A stretch of DNA of 64,000 bases from Kordiimonas marina (GTDB lineage: Bacteria; Pseudomonadota; Alphaproteobacteria; Sphingomonadales; Kordiimonadaceae), in assembly GCF_023006325.1 (NCBI RefSeq), contig NZ_JAINDF010000005.1, positions 310,001 through 374,000 on the forward strand. Reading direction: 5' to 3'. Positions within the stretch are counted from its first letter, which is position 1. Every line of letters begins with the position of its first letter. Made by a program: the position numbers and the translations under genes. Shown here in pieces: positions 20,231 through 28,443 of the stretch. Below the pieces are notes generated by a model. The model searched no databases and was not told the DNA's origin. It saw only the letters and a list, made by a program, of their open reading frames with translations.

Positions 20231-21802
20231 ATGACCAGAACGGCTAAAGGGGCACTTGCCCTGCTTATTCTCGGACTTACCCTGATCGTGGGCTATTTTC
20301 TCTTTTCCGAGAAACAGGCCGAAGACGAGCAGGTGGCGTCAAGTGACGCCGCCCAGTCAAAAGGCGTGATCCGTGTCGGTGTGGACAATTTCACCGGCTA
20401 TTTCCCGCTCTGTTCGCCCATGATGAAAAGTCTGATGCTGTCGGACGGTTACAGGCTCGAATGTGTGGAGGACAAGGCCGACTATAACGACCGTTTTGCT
20501 CGTCTCGCCGCGGGCAAACTCGACTATGCGGTTGGTACGGTCGATGCCTATCTGCTGATGGGGGCGCCGCACCGCTATCCGGGTGTGATCGTTTCCGTCC
20601 TCGACGAAAGCAAGGGGGCCGATGCCATCGTCGCCCGCGCCAGTGTCATCAAGAACATGAGCGACTTCAAGAGCAAGCCGGATGTCAAAGTCGCCTTCAC
20701 GCCCGATTCCCCCAGCGACCACTTGCTGAAAGTGGCGAGCGTGCATTTCGACATCGACGCGGTCAAGGACCGGAAGGGGTCCTGGCGGGTGGAGACGGAC
20801 GGTTCCGCGGCGGCTTTGAAGGCGCTTCTGGATCACAAGGCCGATGTCGCTGTCCTGTGGGAGCCCGATGTTTCGAAGGCGCTGGCGGAACCTGGGATCG
20901 TCAAGATTCTCGGCACGGAGCAAACTGATCGGCTGATCGTCGATGTGCTGATCGCTGGCCACCAGGTTGAGACTGATACGCCGGAGCGGACAGAGACCCT
21001 GCTGGCCAACTATTTCCGTACCCTGAAACATTATCGAGACCACCCTGACGAATTCGACGCGCAGCTAGCCACCTATGGCGGGGTATCGGTCAAACAGGCC
21101 GAGATACTGCGTGCGGGCATTAAGTGGATTTCGCTCAACGAAAATGCCGCGGAATGGATGGGTGGGGTGCGCCTGGCCGGTCGTCCGGTCCAGAATGGCC
21201 TGTATGAAGCCATTGACAGGACGCTGGATATCCAGCGCGACGTTGGAGATTTCACCACAAACCCGCTACCGGAGGGGGACCCCCGCCGCATCATCAGTTC
21301 GCGGGAGGTCAGCAACCTGTTCAATCATGGTATCCGCGCCGGTTTCACGGGTAGCCCTTCTATTGGGTCCACTACGCCGGAAGCCGGCACGCAGGATTTC
21401 CCGCCACTTTCAGCCGCAGCCTGGGACAAGCTTCAGGATGTCGGTAACCTGAAGGTCCGGCCGATCCAGTTCGAAAGCGGAACCGCTGTCCTGACCCGGA
21501 CAGGTAAGGAACAGGTCGATGAAATCGCCAACGTTCTAAAAACCTATCCCAATTTTCGCTTCGTGATCCAGGGCCATACCAGTGCCCGCGGGGACGCCCA
21601 GATCAACCATACCCTGTCGCAGGAACGCGCGGAGGCGGTGAAGCGATATCTAAACATCACCTACAATTTTGATACCGACCGGATGCGCGCGGTTGGTTTC
21701 GGCGGGGACCGGCCGCTGCCACGTCGCCCTGGAGAATCGACCCGCGCTTACCGGGCGCGCCTGCCACGGGTGGAAATCCAGTTGGTGTCGGAGGCCTTTT
21801 GA
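20231..21802 (+). CDS. Solute-binding protein fused to an OmpA domain (second)
   Basis: 523 residues. An N-terminal hydrophobic signal anchor (8-26, ALALLILGLTLIVGYFLF) and a short linker are followed by a NMT1/NitT-type binding fold (about 45-330; VIRVGVDNFTGYFPLC..., ADVAVLWEPDVSKAL). A second OmpA-type domain lies at about 405-523 (IQFESGTAVLTRTG, VIQGHTSARGD, LSQERAEAVKRYL). Its binding domain differs clearly from that of the first fusion, so this is not a recent duplicate. With no obvious cleavage site, it may remain attached to the inner membrane while its OmpA end grips peptidoglycan, bridging the two. The stop overlaps the next start (TGATG). Ligand unknown. Confidence 0.85.
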   Translation: MTRTAKGALALLILGLTLIVGYFLFSEKQAEDEQVASSDAAQSKGVIRVGVDNFTGYFPLCSPMMKSLMLSDGYRLECVEDKADYNDRFARLAAGKLDYAVGTVDAYLLMGAPHRYPGVIVSVLDESKGADAIVARASVIKNMSDFKSKPDVKVAFTPDSPSDHLLKVASVHFDIDAVKDRKGSWRVETDGSAAALKALLDHKADVAVLWEPDVSKALAEPGIVKILGTEQTDRLIVDVLIAGHQVETDTPERTETLLANYFRTLKHYRDHPDEFDAQLATYGGVSVKQAEILRAGIKWISLNENAAEWMGGVRLAGRPVQNGLYEAIDRTLDIQRDVGDFTTNPLPEGDPRRIISSREVSNLFNHGIRAGFTGSPSIGSTTPEAGTQDFPPLSAAAWDKLQDVGNLKVRPIQFESGTAVLTRTGKEQVDEIANVLKTYPNFRFVIQGHTSARGDAQINHTLSQERAEAVKRYLNITYNFDTDRMRAVGFGGDRPLPRRPGESTRAYRARLPRVEIQLVSEAF

Positions 21803-22602
21803 TGAGCGAAGGCCAGAATCTCCAGCTCTATTCTCGGACGGCCATCCGGCAAAGTGTGCGCACAAGCAGCGTCAACCATCCGATCACCCTGTATCCGATG
21901 GCGCTCGGCGTCCTTGGCCTTGTCGCAGGTGGCTTGTTCGGCCTGCCGGCGATCATGGCAGCCGGGGCGGGAGGGTTGGCCCTCGGCGCCGGCAATTTCA
22001 TCACCAGCTATTATCTTCGCTACGACACGTTGGCACGTCGTCACATGAAAGAACTACATGACGCCATGGTGGCGCGGCTCAAGAACCGGCCAACCGAACT
22101 CGCCGCCGAATGCCGCCGTCATGACTTTTCCCGCGGTCAGGAACAGCTCAGCCTTGCGGAAGCGAAATATGGCGAATTCATTGATGCGCTCGGGCGCAAG
22201 TTCGATACCGGCGAACTGACCTACGGCCGCTATGCCGGCGTCGCGCAGACCGTCTATTTTGCCATTCTCGAAAACCTGGAACTGGCAACCGCCAAACTGG
22301 CGAGCGTGCAGTCCATCGACCCTGAAAGCCTCAGTCAGCGGATTACGGACCTCAAGAAAAAGGGCGTTGATGCCGATGAGATCCAGTCCCTCGAGGTGCG
22401 GCTCGGTCTGCGCACAAGTGCATTCGTCGATGTCGACAAACTCCTTGCCCATAATGAGCGGGCCCTGACTCTGCTTGATGAAACCGCGCTCAAGGTTGCG
22501 GGAATACAGACCAAGAAAGTTGGTGCGGTGCGCGACGCCGACCTTGCAATGAAAGAACTTGAACTGCTGGCTGCGCGTGCAGCGGATTATGAAGGAAAGT
22601 GA
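21802..22602 (+). CDS. Unknown membrane protein with two TM segments and helical domain
   Basis: 266 residues; I recognise no family. The hydrophobic stretch at about 30-70 (YPMALGVLGLVAGGLFGLPAIMAAGAGGLALGAGNFI) looks like a helical hairpin of two transmembrane segments rich in glycine. The rest is predicted helical, with coiled-coil character (e.g. LSQRITDLKKKGVDADEIQSLEVRL and a C-terminal KELELLAARAADYEGK). The ATG at 21802 overlaps the preceding stop; a TTG one codon earlier is less likely. Only 3 bases separate it from the TelA-like gene, so the two are surely co-translated and probably form a complex on the cytoplasmic face of the membrane. Function unknown. Confidence 0.8.
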   Translation: MSEGQNLQLYSRTAIRQSVRTSSVNHPITLYPMALGVLGLVAGGLFGLPAIMAAGAGGLALGAGNFITSYYLRYDTLARRHMKELHDAMVARLKNRPTELAAECRRHDFSRGQEQLSLAEAKYGEFIDALGRKFDTGELTYGRYAGVAQTVYFAILENLELATAKLASVQSIDPESLSQRITDLKKKGVDADEIQSLEVRLGLRTSAFVDVDKLLAHNERALTLLDETALKVAGIQTKKVGAVRDADLAMKELELLAARAADYEGK

Positions 22603-22605
22603 ACC

Positions 22606-23835
22606 ATGACGGACACGCAAACCAAGACGATGGTAAAATCCGAGAGCAGCCTCAGCTTGTCGCTGCCGCCGGTTGCTGAGATGAAAGGCGAGTTGGTTCC
22701 TTATGAACAGGTGCCTGGCAAGAAAACGGCACCGGATGTAGACCCTGCCCTGGCAGGGGCAGCGGACCGGTTCGTAGATATGGTGCTGACCACGGACCTG
22801 GACGGTATGGCCCGGGCTAAGCAGCGCGCCGAGGTTGATACCATGGGTCTCGAACTGCAGCGCCAGTCAGCCAACCAAAACCGGCTTTTGCAGGAACCGA
22901 TCCGCAACCTGTCGCAGGCGGGGTCCGACGGCGGGCCTGTCGCCAATGCCCTTATCGACCTCAAGACCCAGGTGGATGACCTCAACCCCACCCACATGGA
23001 TTTCTCGGTTTCGAGCCTGGCCCGCGCCTTTTCATGGCTGCCGCTCGTCGGAAACAAGCTTGAGCGCTATTTCCTGCGTTTCGAAACGAGCCAGGGCATT
23101 CTTGACCAGATCACCACCAGTCTCGAGGAAGGCAAGAACAAGCTTGAGCGCGACAATATCACTCTGAGCCATGAACAGAGCCGAATGCGCGAACTCAGCA
23201 TCCAGCTCGCAAAGCAGGTCCAACTGGGACAGCTGATTGACGCAAAGCTTGAAGCCGCTGCCACCAGCATTGCCGGTACCGATGCCGAACGCTCGGTGTT
23301 CATTCAGGAAGAGCTCCTGTTCCCGCTCCGTCAGCGCATTATGGACCTGCAACAGCAGGTGGCGGTTAACCAGCAGGCTGTGCTGGCGATGGAAGTGATC
23401 ATCCGCAACAACCGCGAGCTTATCCGCGGTGTGGACCGCGCTCTCAATGTGACGGTCAGTGCCCTATCGGTGGCTGTGACAGTCGCGCTGGCCCTCAATA
23501 ATCAGAAACTGGTGCTTGACCGTATCACCGCCCTCAACACCACCACGTCAAACCTTATTTCGGGCACTGCGCGCCAGCTCAGGACCCAGGGTGTGGAAAT
23601 CCAGAAACAGGCTAGCTCGGCCATGCTGGACATGAACGCGCTCAAGTCGGCTTTCGACGATATCGAGCAAGCGCTTGATGAGATCGCCCGGTATCGCCAG
23701 GAAGCCCTGCCGATGATGGCGTCTCAGATTGTCGAGCTCAATACCATGAATGCGAAGGCATCCGAGGCCATCGCGAAAATGGAGCGTGGCAAGGGCGCTG
23801 CCGACAGTGTCACCAACCTTGACGGACAACAATAA
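22606..23835 (+). CDS. TelA-like (toxic anion resistance family) protein
   Basis: 409-residue soluble helical protein that resembles the TelA/KlaA family (toxic anion resistance, PF05816). The supporting stretch is about residues 147-215: RYFLRFETSQGILDQITTSL, then EEGKNKLERDNITL, followed by a long helical region. This matches the family's Y..F-x5-Q-x2-I...L-x2-GK-x2-L-x-RDN pattern. No signal peptide or clear transmembrane helix is seen, although a hydrophobic patch (VSALSVAVTVALALNN, about 285-300) could touch membrane. TelA proteins were named for tellurite resistance, but their mechanism is unclear and they often sit beside Ter/vWA proteins. Here it follows an unknown membrane protein by 3 bases and precedes an ABC importer by 50. 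Confidence 0.8.
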   Translation: MTDTQTKTMVKSESSLSLSLPPVAEMKGELVPYEQVPGKKTAPDVDPALAGAADRFVDMVLTTDLDGMARAKQRAEVDTMGLELQRQSANQNRLLQEPIRNLSQAGSDGGPVANALIDLKTQVDDLNPTHMDFSVSSLARAFSWLPLVGNKLERYFLRFETSQGILDQITTSLEEGKNKLERDNITLSHEQSRMRELSIQLAKQVQLGQLIDAKLEAAATSIAGTDAERSVFIQEELLFPLRQRIMDLQQQVAVNQQAVLAMEVIIRNNRELIRGVDRALNVTVSALSVAVTVALALNNQKLVLDRITALNTTTSNLISGTARQLRTQGVEIQKQASSAMLDMNALKSAFDDIEQALDEIARYRQEALPMMASQIVELNTMNAKASEAIAKMERGKGAADSVTNLDGQQ

Positions 23836-23885
23836 CCGCCGCTTCAAAGCGGATATCTTTCAACACGATCGTGGGAGATCATACG

Positions 23886-24941
23886 ATGAAGAAAATCCTG
23901 GGACTTATGCTCGGCACCACCATACTGGCGGTGTCTCCAATGACCACACAGGCGGCAAGTGCAGCCGAGCGTTGCGCCATTGCCTGGTCGCACTATACCG
24001 GATGGGAACCCGCCGGGTATATTGAGGACAAGGGCTTGGCCAAGAAGTGGGGCGCCAAATATGGTGTCGACCTCTCCTTCACGTTGATCGGTGACTATAT
24101 CGAAAGCGTCAACCAATATACGGCGGGCGGTTTTGACGGCGTTACCGTCACGAATATGGACGGCCTGACCATTCCGGCGGTTGGTGGTGTGGACACCACC
24201 GCGCTGGTAATCGGCGACTTTTCGAACGGCAACGACGGCATCCTGATCAACAGCAAGGACGGCGTCGGCGTCAAGGACCTCAAGGGCAAGGACGTCAAGC
24301 TGGTAGAGCTGTCGGTCAGCCATTATCTGCTGGCCCGCGCGCTTGAGAAGAGCGGCATGTCTGAACGCGACGTGAAAGTGGTCAACACATCGGATGCTGA
24401 TCTCGGTGGCCTGATCAGCACATCGACTCCCGGCGATGCCTTCGTGACCTGGAACCCGATCCTGCAGGCCGGCCGCAATGTTCCCGGCATCCACATGGTT
24501 TTCGACAGCTCGAAGATTCCGGGCGAAATTGTCGACACCATCATGGTGCGCACGAATGTCAGCGACAACTGCAAGAAGGCCGTGACCGGCGCCTGGTATG
24601 AAGCCATGGCTGCGATGGCGGCGGGTGACCGGGGTGCCATCACCCATATGGCTGAAACCGCGGGCGGTACCGTGGCCGAATTCAATGCCCAGCTCAAAAC
24701 CACGCGCATGTTCTACGATGCCGGGGAAGCCGCGGCATTCGCACGCTCGGACAACCTTGTCAAAACCATGGACTATGTTCGCAAATTCTCGTTCGACCAT
24801 GGTCTGTTCGGGGACGGGGCGGATTCGCCTGACTTCATCGGCATCGCCTTCCCGGACGGGCACGTGCTCGGCAATGCCGGCAACGTGAAACTGCGTTTCG
24901 ACGACAGCTTCATGCAGATGGCCGCCGAAGGTAAACTCTGA
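23886..24941 (+). CDS. ABC transporter substrate-binding protein, urea-carboxylase-region type
   Basis: Periplasmic binding protein of 351 residues with a signal peptide (MKKILGLMLGTTILAVSPMTTQAASA). It resembles the family described from urea carboxylase gene regions (TIGR03427-like): IAWSHYTGWEPAGYIEDKGL, VNQYTAGGFDGVTVTNMDGLTIPAVGGVDTTALVIGDFSNGNDGI, and LVELSVSHYLLARALEKSGM. Its proposed ligands are small nitrogen compounds such as urea, guanidine or related amides, but no urea carboxylase, allophanate hydrolase or guanidine gene is nearby. The start at 23886 has GGGAG upstream; a longer GTG start is less likely. It is followed by its permease (28-base gap) and ATPase. Confidence 0.85.
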   Translation: MKKILGLMLGTTILAVSPMTTQAASAAERCAIAWSHYTGWEPAGYIEDKGLAKKWGAKYGVDLSFTLIGDYIESVNQYTAGGFDGVTVTNMDGLTIPAVGGVDTTALVIGDFSNGNDGILINSKDGVGVKDLKGKDVKLVELSVSHYLLARALEKSGMSERDVKVVNTSDADLGGLISTSTPGDAFVTWNPILQAGRNVPGIHMVFDSSKIPGEIVDTIMVRTNVSDNCKKAVTGAWYEAMAAMAAGDRGAITHMAETAGGTVAEFNAQLKTTRMFYDAGEAAAFARSDNLVKTMDYVRKFSFDHGLFGDGADSPDFIGIAFPDGHVLGNAGNVKLRFDDSFMQMAAEGKL

Positions 24942-24969
24942 GCCTGAAACGCAACACCGGAGACAAACG

Positions 24970-25800
24970 TTGAAAACGCCAAAGTTATTTGGATTACATG
25001 CAAAACCGGGAGGGTGGTTTGGCTTCTTCCTGGCCAGTCTGCCTTTCCTCCTCCTGATCATCGTTTACATGATCGCGAGCGATGCCCGGCTTGCCATCAA
25101 TCCGAATGACAAGGTGCTGCCGTCCTTCTCGCACATGGCGGATGCCATTGTGCGGATGGCGACAAAGCCTGACCGGCGCTCCGGTGATCTGCTTCTGTGG
25201 TCCGATACATTCGCGAGCCTGCGCCGCCTCTTTATAGGGGTTGGCGCAGGGGCGCTTGTCGGGCTCATGGTTGGGCTCAATACCGCCATCTTCCCGGGCC
25301 TAAGGGCCATGTCGCGGTCGTTCCTGACCTTCCTGTCTATCATTCCGCCGCTGACGCTTCTGCCGATCCTGTTTATCGCCTTCGGGGTTGGCGAAACCGC
25401 CAAGGTGATGCTGATCTTCATCGGTACGGTCTTCGTGATCTCGCGGGACTTGCATCTTTATGTGTTGCAGCTACCGAAGGAGCAGATCACCAAGGCGCTG
25501 ACGCTGGGGGCCAGCGACCTTGCTGTTACCTACCGTATCGTGCTGCCCCAGATCATGCCGCGTCTCATTGAGACCACACGCCTGACCCTGGGTGGCGCCT
25601 GGCTGTTTCTGATCGCGGCCGAGATGATCTCGGCGACAGAAGGCCTTGGCTACCGCATCGGACTTGTCCGGCGTTATCTCGCCATGGATGTCATCATTCC
25701 CTATGTGCTTTGGATTACGCTGCTCGGCTTCCTGCTGGACTGGCTGTTACGCTTGGCGGTCGCCCGGCTTTATCCCTGGTACCGGACAGGTAAGGAGTAG
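24970..25800 (+). CDS. ABC transporter permease, NitT/TauT type
   Basis: 276-residue inner-membrane permease with six or so transmembrane segments (first at about 17-37, FGFFLASLPFLLLIIVYMIA). The cytoplasmic loop that docks the ATPase is visible as LTLGASDLAVTYRIVLPQIMPRL, the EAA-type motif of BPD importers. The start is a TTG at 24970 with GGAG about 11 bases upstream; no ATG occurs before the first membrane segment, so TTG is needed. The stop codon TAG lies inside the ribosome binding site of the ATPase gene (AAGGAGTAG). It partners with the binding protein at 23886 and the ATPase at 25805. Confidence 0.92.
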   Translation: MKTPKLFGLHAKPGGWFGFFLASLPFLLLIIVYMIASDARLAINPNDKVLPSFSHMADAIVRMATKPDRRSGDLLLWSDTFASLRRLFIGVGAGALVGLMVGLNTAIFPGLRAMSRSFLTFLSIIPPLTLLPILFIAFGVGETAKVMLIFIGTVFVISRDLHLYVLQLPKEQITKALTLGASDLAVTYRIVLPQIMPRLIETTRLTLGGAWLFLIAAEMISATEGLGYRIGLVRRYLAMDVIIPYVLWITLLGFLLDWLLRLAVARLYPWYRTGKE

Positions 25801-25804
25801 TTCG

Positions 25805-26749
25805 ATGAACGGTGAACAAATCCGTGACGGCCTGCGTAAGTCCAGCCTTCTTCATATCGAGGATGTCTATAAACGTTATGGTTCCAAAACCATTCTCGAC
25901 GATATTGACCTTTCCGTTGCCTCTGGAGAGTTCGTCACCCTTGTAGGGCCGTCAGGCTGCGGTAAGTCCACACTCCTGCGTCTCGTGATCGGCCAGGAGG
26001 CACCGTGCGGTGGCAGTATCCTGATGGAAGGTGAACCTTTGGGTCCGCCGACACCTGAACGCGGGGTGGTGTATCAGAACTATTCTTTGTTCCCGCACCT
26101 GACGTCTATCGAGAATGTCACGCTCAGCCGTCGGCTCGCCCTTCAACCCTGGCAGTGGCATAGCCGCAAGAAGACTATTCTCGAGGAAGGTATGCACTAT
26201 CTCGAGAAGGTTTCGATGGCTGACCATGCGCAGAAATTCCCGGCGCAACTGTCTGGTGGCCAGCGCCAGCGTGTCGCCATCGCCCAGGCGCTGATCCAAA
26301 AATCCCGTATCCTGTGCATGGACGAGCCCTTCTCGGCACTTGACCCGGGGACACGTGAAAGCCTGCAAATGTTCCTGCTTGAGCTCTGGGAGGAAACGAA
26401 GATGACCTTCTTCTTCGTGACCCATGATCTGGAGGAGGCGGTCTATCTTGGGACCCGTCTGATCGCGCTGTCGCAATATTACACTGATGACCGCAACCCG
26501 GAGGCACCCCGCGGCGCCAAGATTGTCGTCGACCGCAAGTTCGGGCCGTCGGATCATGCGGTTTCCCCGTCGGTCAAGTCGACCGCGGAATTCGCAAGCG
26601 CGGTACAGGAAATCCGGAAGCAGGCCTTCGACCCCCACTATCTGCAGCATGTCACCAGCTTTGACTTGTCGCACCCCATGAGTTGGGTGACCCATAACGC
26701 TGGTGAAGTTGCTGGCGAGCAGCCGGTCCAGCCAGGCCCGGGCCGTTAA
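25805..26749 (+). CDS. ABC transporter ATP-binding protein, NitT/TauT type
   Basis: 314-residue ATPase energising the importer. All ABC motifs are present: Walker A GPSGCGKST, Q-loop YQNYSLFP, signature LSGGQRQRVA, Walker B RILCMDEPFSALD, and H-loop VTHDLEEA. After residue 230 it has an extra tail of about 80 residues (YYTDDRNPEAPRGAKIVVDRK..., ending in VQPGPGR), longer than simple NitT/TauT ATPases and possibly regulatory. The ATG at 25805 has AAGGAG 7 bases upstream. Two bases separate its stop from the start of the Coq4-like gene, so the latter belongs to this operon. Confidence 0.95.
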   Translation: MNGEQIRDGLRKSSLLHIEDVYKRYGSKTILDDIDLSVASGEFVTLVGPSGCGKSTLLRLVIGQEAPCGGSILMEGEPLGPPTPERGVVYQNYSLFPHLTSIENVTLSRRLALQPWQWHSRKKTILEEGMHYLEKVSMADHAQKFPAQLSGGQRQRVAIAQALIQKSRILCMDEPFSALDPGTRESLQMFLLELWEETKMTFFFVTHDLEEAVYLGTRLIALSQYYTDDRNPEAPRGAKIVVDRKFGPSDHAVSPSVKSTAEFASAVQEIRKQAFDPHYLQHVTSFDLSHPMSWVTHNAGEVAGEQPVQPGPGR

Positions 26750-26751
26750 CC

Positions 26752-27366
26752 ATGCCGCTTCATCGCCGGGATTTTCTGGAAGCTTGCGAGTGGAATCCGG
26801 GTCTGGATCATGGTGAGCGTACCTTGGGCGAGGTGCTTGAAACGCTGCCTGGGGTCGGGCCCGAGGCCATCCATTGGCTGGTACGCCTGATTGAAAACCC
26901 GCGGTCGCCGCTGGCCTTTCCCGGCCAAATTTCGCTGGAGCGCCACGACGCCCTGCATGTGCTTCTTGGCCGGGGCCTCAATAATCAGGATGAAGCCTTT
27001 GTCATAGGGTTCACCATGGGCGCCGCCCGCTCGGCACGGCCATGGCATCGGCGCCTGTTCCTATGGATTGCCAGGCACCTGTATCCCGCGCCTTATCGGC
27101 TGGAGTCTGATCATGAAATCGCTTTTGAACTCGGCTTTGGGCGCGGGCGCAAGCACAAGGTTCAGGACATTCACCTGATCCCGATCGAAACCATGCTGGG
27201 GGAAACGGTTGCCGCAGTGCGCCGCAAGATCGGCATTGATCTTTTGGATCTGTATTCTGCTTACTGCGAGGAAAAACTGCGCCTTCCTCATACATTGGAA
27301 AGCCGCCGCCTTGATACCGATTATGACGGTATCGACCCCAGTGCCATTCGCCGTCCACCAGAATAA
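26752..27366 (+). CDS. Coq4-like protein at the end of the SBP/TelA/ABC cluster
   Basis: 204 residues, no signal peptide or membrane segment. The main clue is the motif H65-D66-A-L-H69 followed by 11 residues and E81 (HDALHVLLGRGLNNQDE), matching the HDxxH-x11-E zinc/metal motif of the Coq4 ubiquinone-biosynthesis family. In Coq4 this metal site is linked to modification of the quinone ring, and its neighbours in the family are helical. The remainder diverges from standard Coq4, and I give no symbol. It begins 2 bases after the ATPase stop without an obvious ribosome binding site, suggesting translational coupling. What a Coq4-like protein does beside an ABC importer and TelA is not known. 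Family assignment moderate. Confidence 0.6.
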   Translation: MPLHRRDFLEACEWNPGLDHGERTLGEVLETLPGVGPEAIHWLVRLIENPRSPLAFPGQISLERHDALHVLLGRGLNNQDEAFVIGFTMGAARSARPWHRRLFLWIARHLYPAPYRLESDHEIAFELGFGRGRKHKVQDIHLIPIETMLGETVAAVRRKIGIDLLDLYSAYCEEKLRLPHTLESRRLDTDYDGIDPSAIRRPPE

Positions 27367-27412
27367 GACCACAGCGATTGATGCTGTGCCAACGCAGAGA
27401 CTAAGTGGCGGG

Positions 27413-28309
27413 TCAGGTGCTGGTGGTGTCCTTCAGGATATCCCGGATCAGCTGGACGGCTTGGTTGCCGCGCCATTTCTTCTGGTAAACCATGGCGAAG
27501 GAATAATGGATCTTCGGGGTGAAGGGCAGGGTGACGGTTCCGCTGCCCACACTGTCGGCCGCGGTGATCGGGTTCATGATGCTGACGCCGACACCGTTTT
27601 CCACCAGCGCGCAGATGCTGCCGATGTTGGCTTCGGTTTTGCCTGAAAGCGCGATCTGATGATCGTCGATCAGCTTCAGTACCTGGTCGGCGGCGATGTT
27701 CGGCTGGTTGGCGACAATCAGGTGCTGGCGCCGCAGGTCTTCAATGTCGACCGCCTTTTTCTTCGCGAGCGGATGGCCCTTGGGCACGATGCAGACGGCT
27801 TCGGTTTTGGCGATCCGCTCCAGGTGCAATTGCTCGCTGGTGATCGGCATGGTGACGAAGCCGATGTCGAACTGGCCTGCCTCGACCGAGCGCACCACTT
27901 CGGATGTGGACATGATGTCGAAATAGACATTCAGCTTGGGGTTCATCGCCAGCATGCGCGCGACGATGCGCGGCACAAAGCCGAACGCCAGCCCCGGGAT
28001 GGCGGCGACCCGGATGCGGGAGACGCCGAATTCGCGCAGCGCCAGGATGCTGTGCTTCAGCTCATCCAGGTTGAACATCAGCTTCAGGATGGCGTTATAG
28101 AGCTCCTCCGCCTCGGGCTTGGCGACCAGCCGGTTCTTGTCCCGGATGAAAAGCGACAGGCCGAGATTTTCTTCCAGAACGCCCAGGGAACGGCTGACGC
28201 CGGACTGGGTGACACCCAGCGCCTTGGCGGCCTTGGTGGCCGACCCGGTTTCATAGAGGGTCTTGAAGATGGTCAGCGATTTCAAAGAGGACAGGTTCAG
28301 CTCAGCCAT
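27413..28309 (-). CDS. LysR-family transcriptional regulator
   Basis: 298-residue LysR-type regulator. The N-terminal winged helix contains IFKTLYETGSATKAAKALGVTQSGVSRSLGVLEENLGLSLFIRD, followed by the periplasmic-binding-like effector domain (VYFDIMSTSEVVRSVEAGQFDIGFVTMP). It is divergent from the transporter/CoA-transferase operon starting at 28444, with a T-N11-A box in between, so it very likely controls that operon and itself. The effector is probably a substrate or intermediate of that catabolic pathway. Its 3' end faces the Coq4-like gene across 46 bases. Confidence 0.95.
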   Translation of the reverse strand: MAELNLSSLKSLTIFKTLYETGSATKAAKALGVTQSGVSRSLGVLEENLGLSLFIRDKNRLVAKPEAEELYNAILKLMFNLDELKHSILALREFGVSRIRVAAIPGLAFGFVPRIVARMLAMNPKLNVYFDIMSTSEVVRSVEAGQFDIGFVTMPITSEQLHLERIAKTEAVCIVPKGHPLAKKKAVDIEDLRRQHLIVANQPNIAADQVLKLIDDHQIALSGKTEANIGSICALVENGVGVSIMNPITAADSVGSGTVTLPFTPKIHYSFAMVYQKKWRGNQAVQLIRDILKDTTST

Positions 28310-28325
28310 AATTTTTACTCATCGA

Positions 28326-28340
28326 ATGATACAAAATCAT
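28326..28340. promoter_or_regulatory. LysR box (T-N11-A) upstream of LysR and NhaC operon
   Basis: ATGAT and ATCAT are separated by ACAAA, giving TGAT...ATCA with the T-N11-A spacing of LysR binding sites. It lies 17 bases before the LysR start and about 105 before the operon start, an appropriate position for both autoregulation and activation. Confidence 0.55.
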
Positions 28341-28443
28341 CATATATTGTTATGTCAGTGCCATCAAGTGTATGGTCGTGCCTACTGGGGAGTAGATTAG
28401 CCCGCGAGGGCGAAAATGAACGCGTATCTTGCTGGGAGGACCG

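Noticed and set aside
27370-27388. CACAGC/GCTGTG hairpin between the Coq4-like gene and LysR as a terminator
   Set aside because: Only six pairs, seven-base loop and no T-run on either strand.
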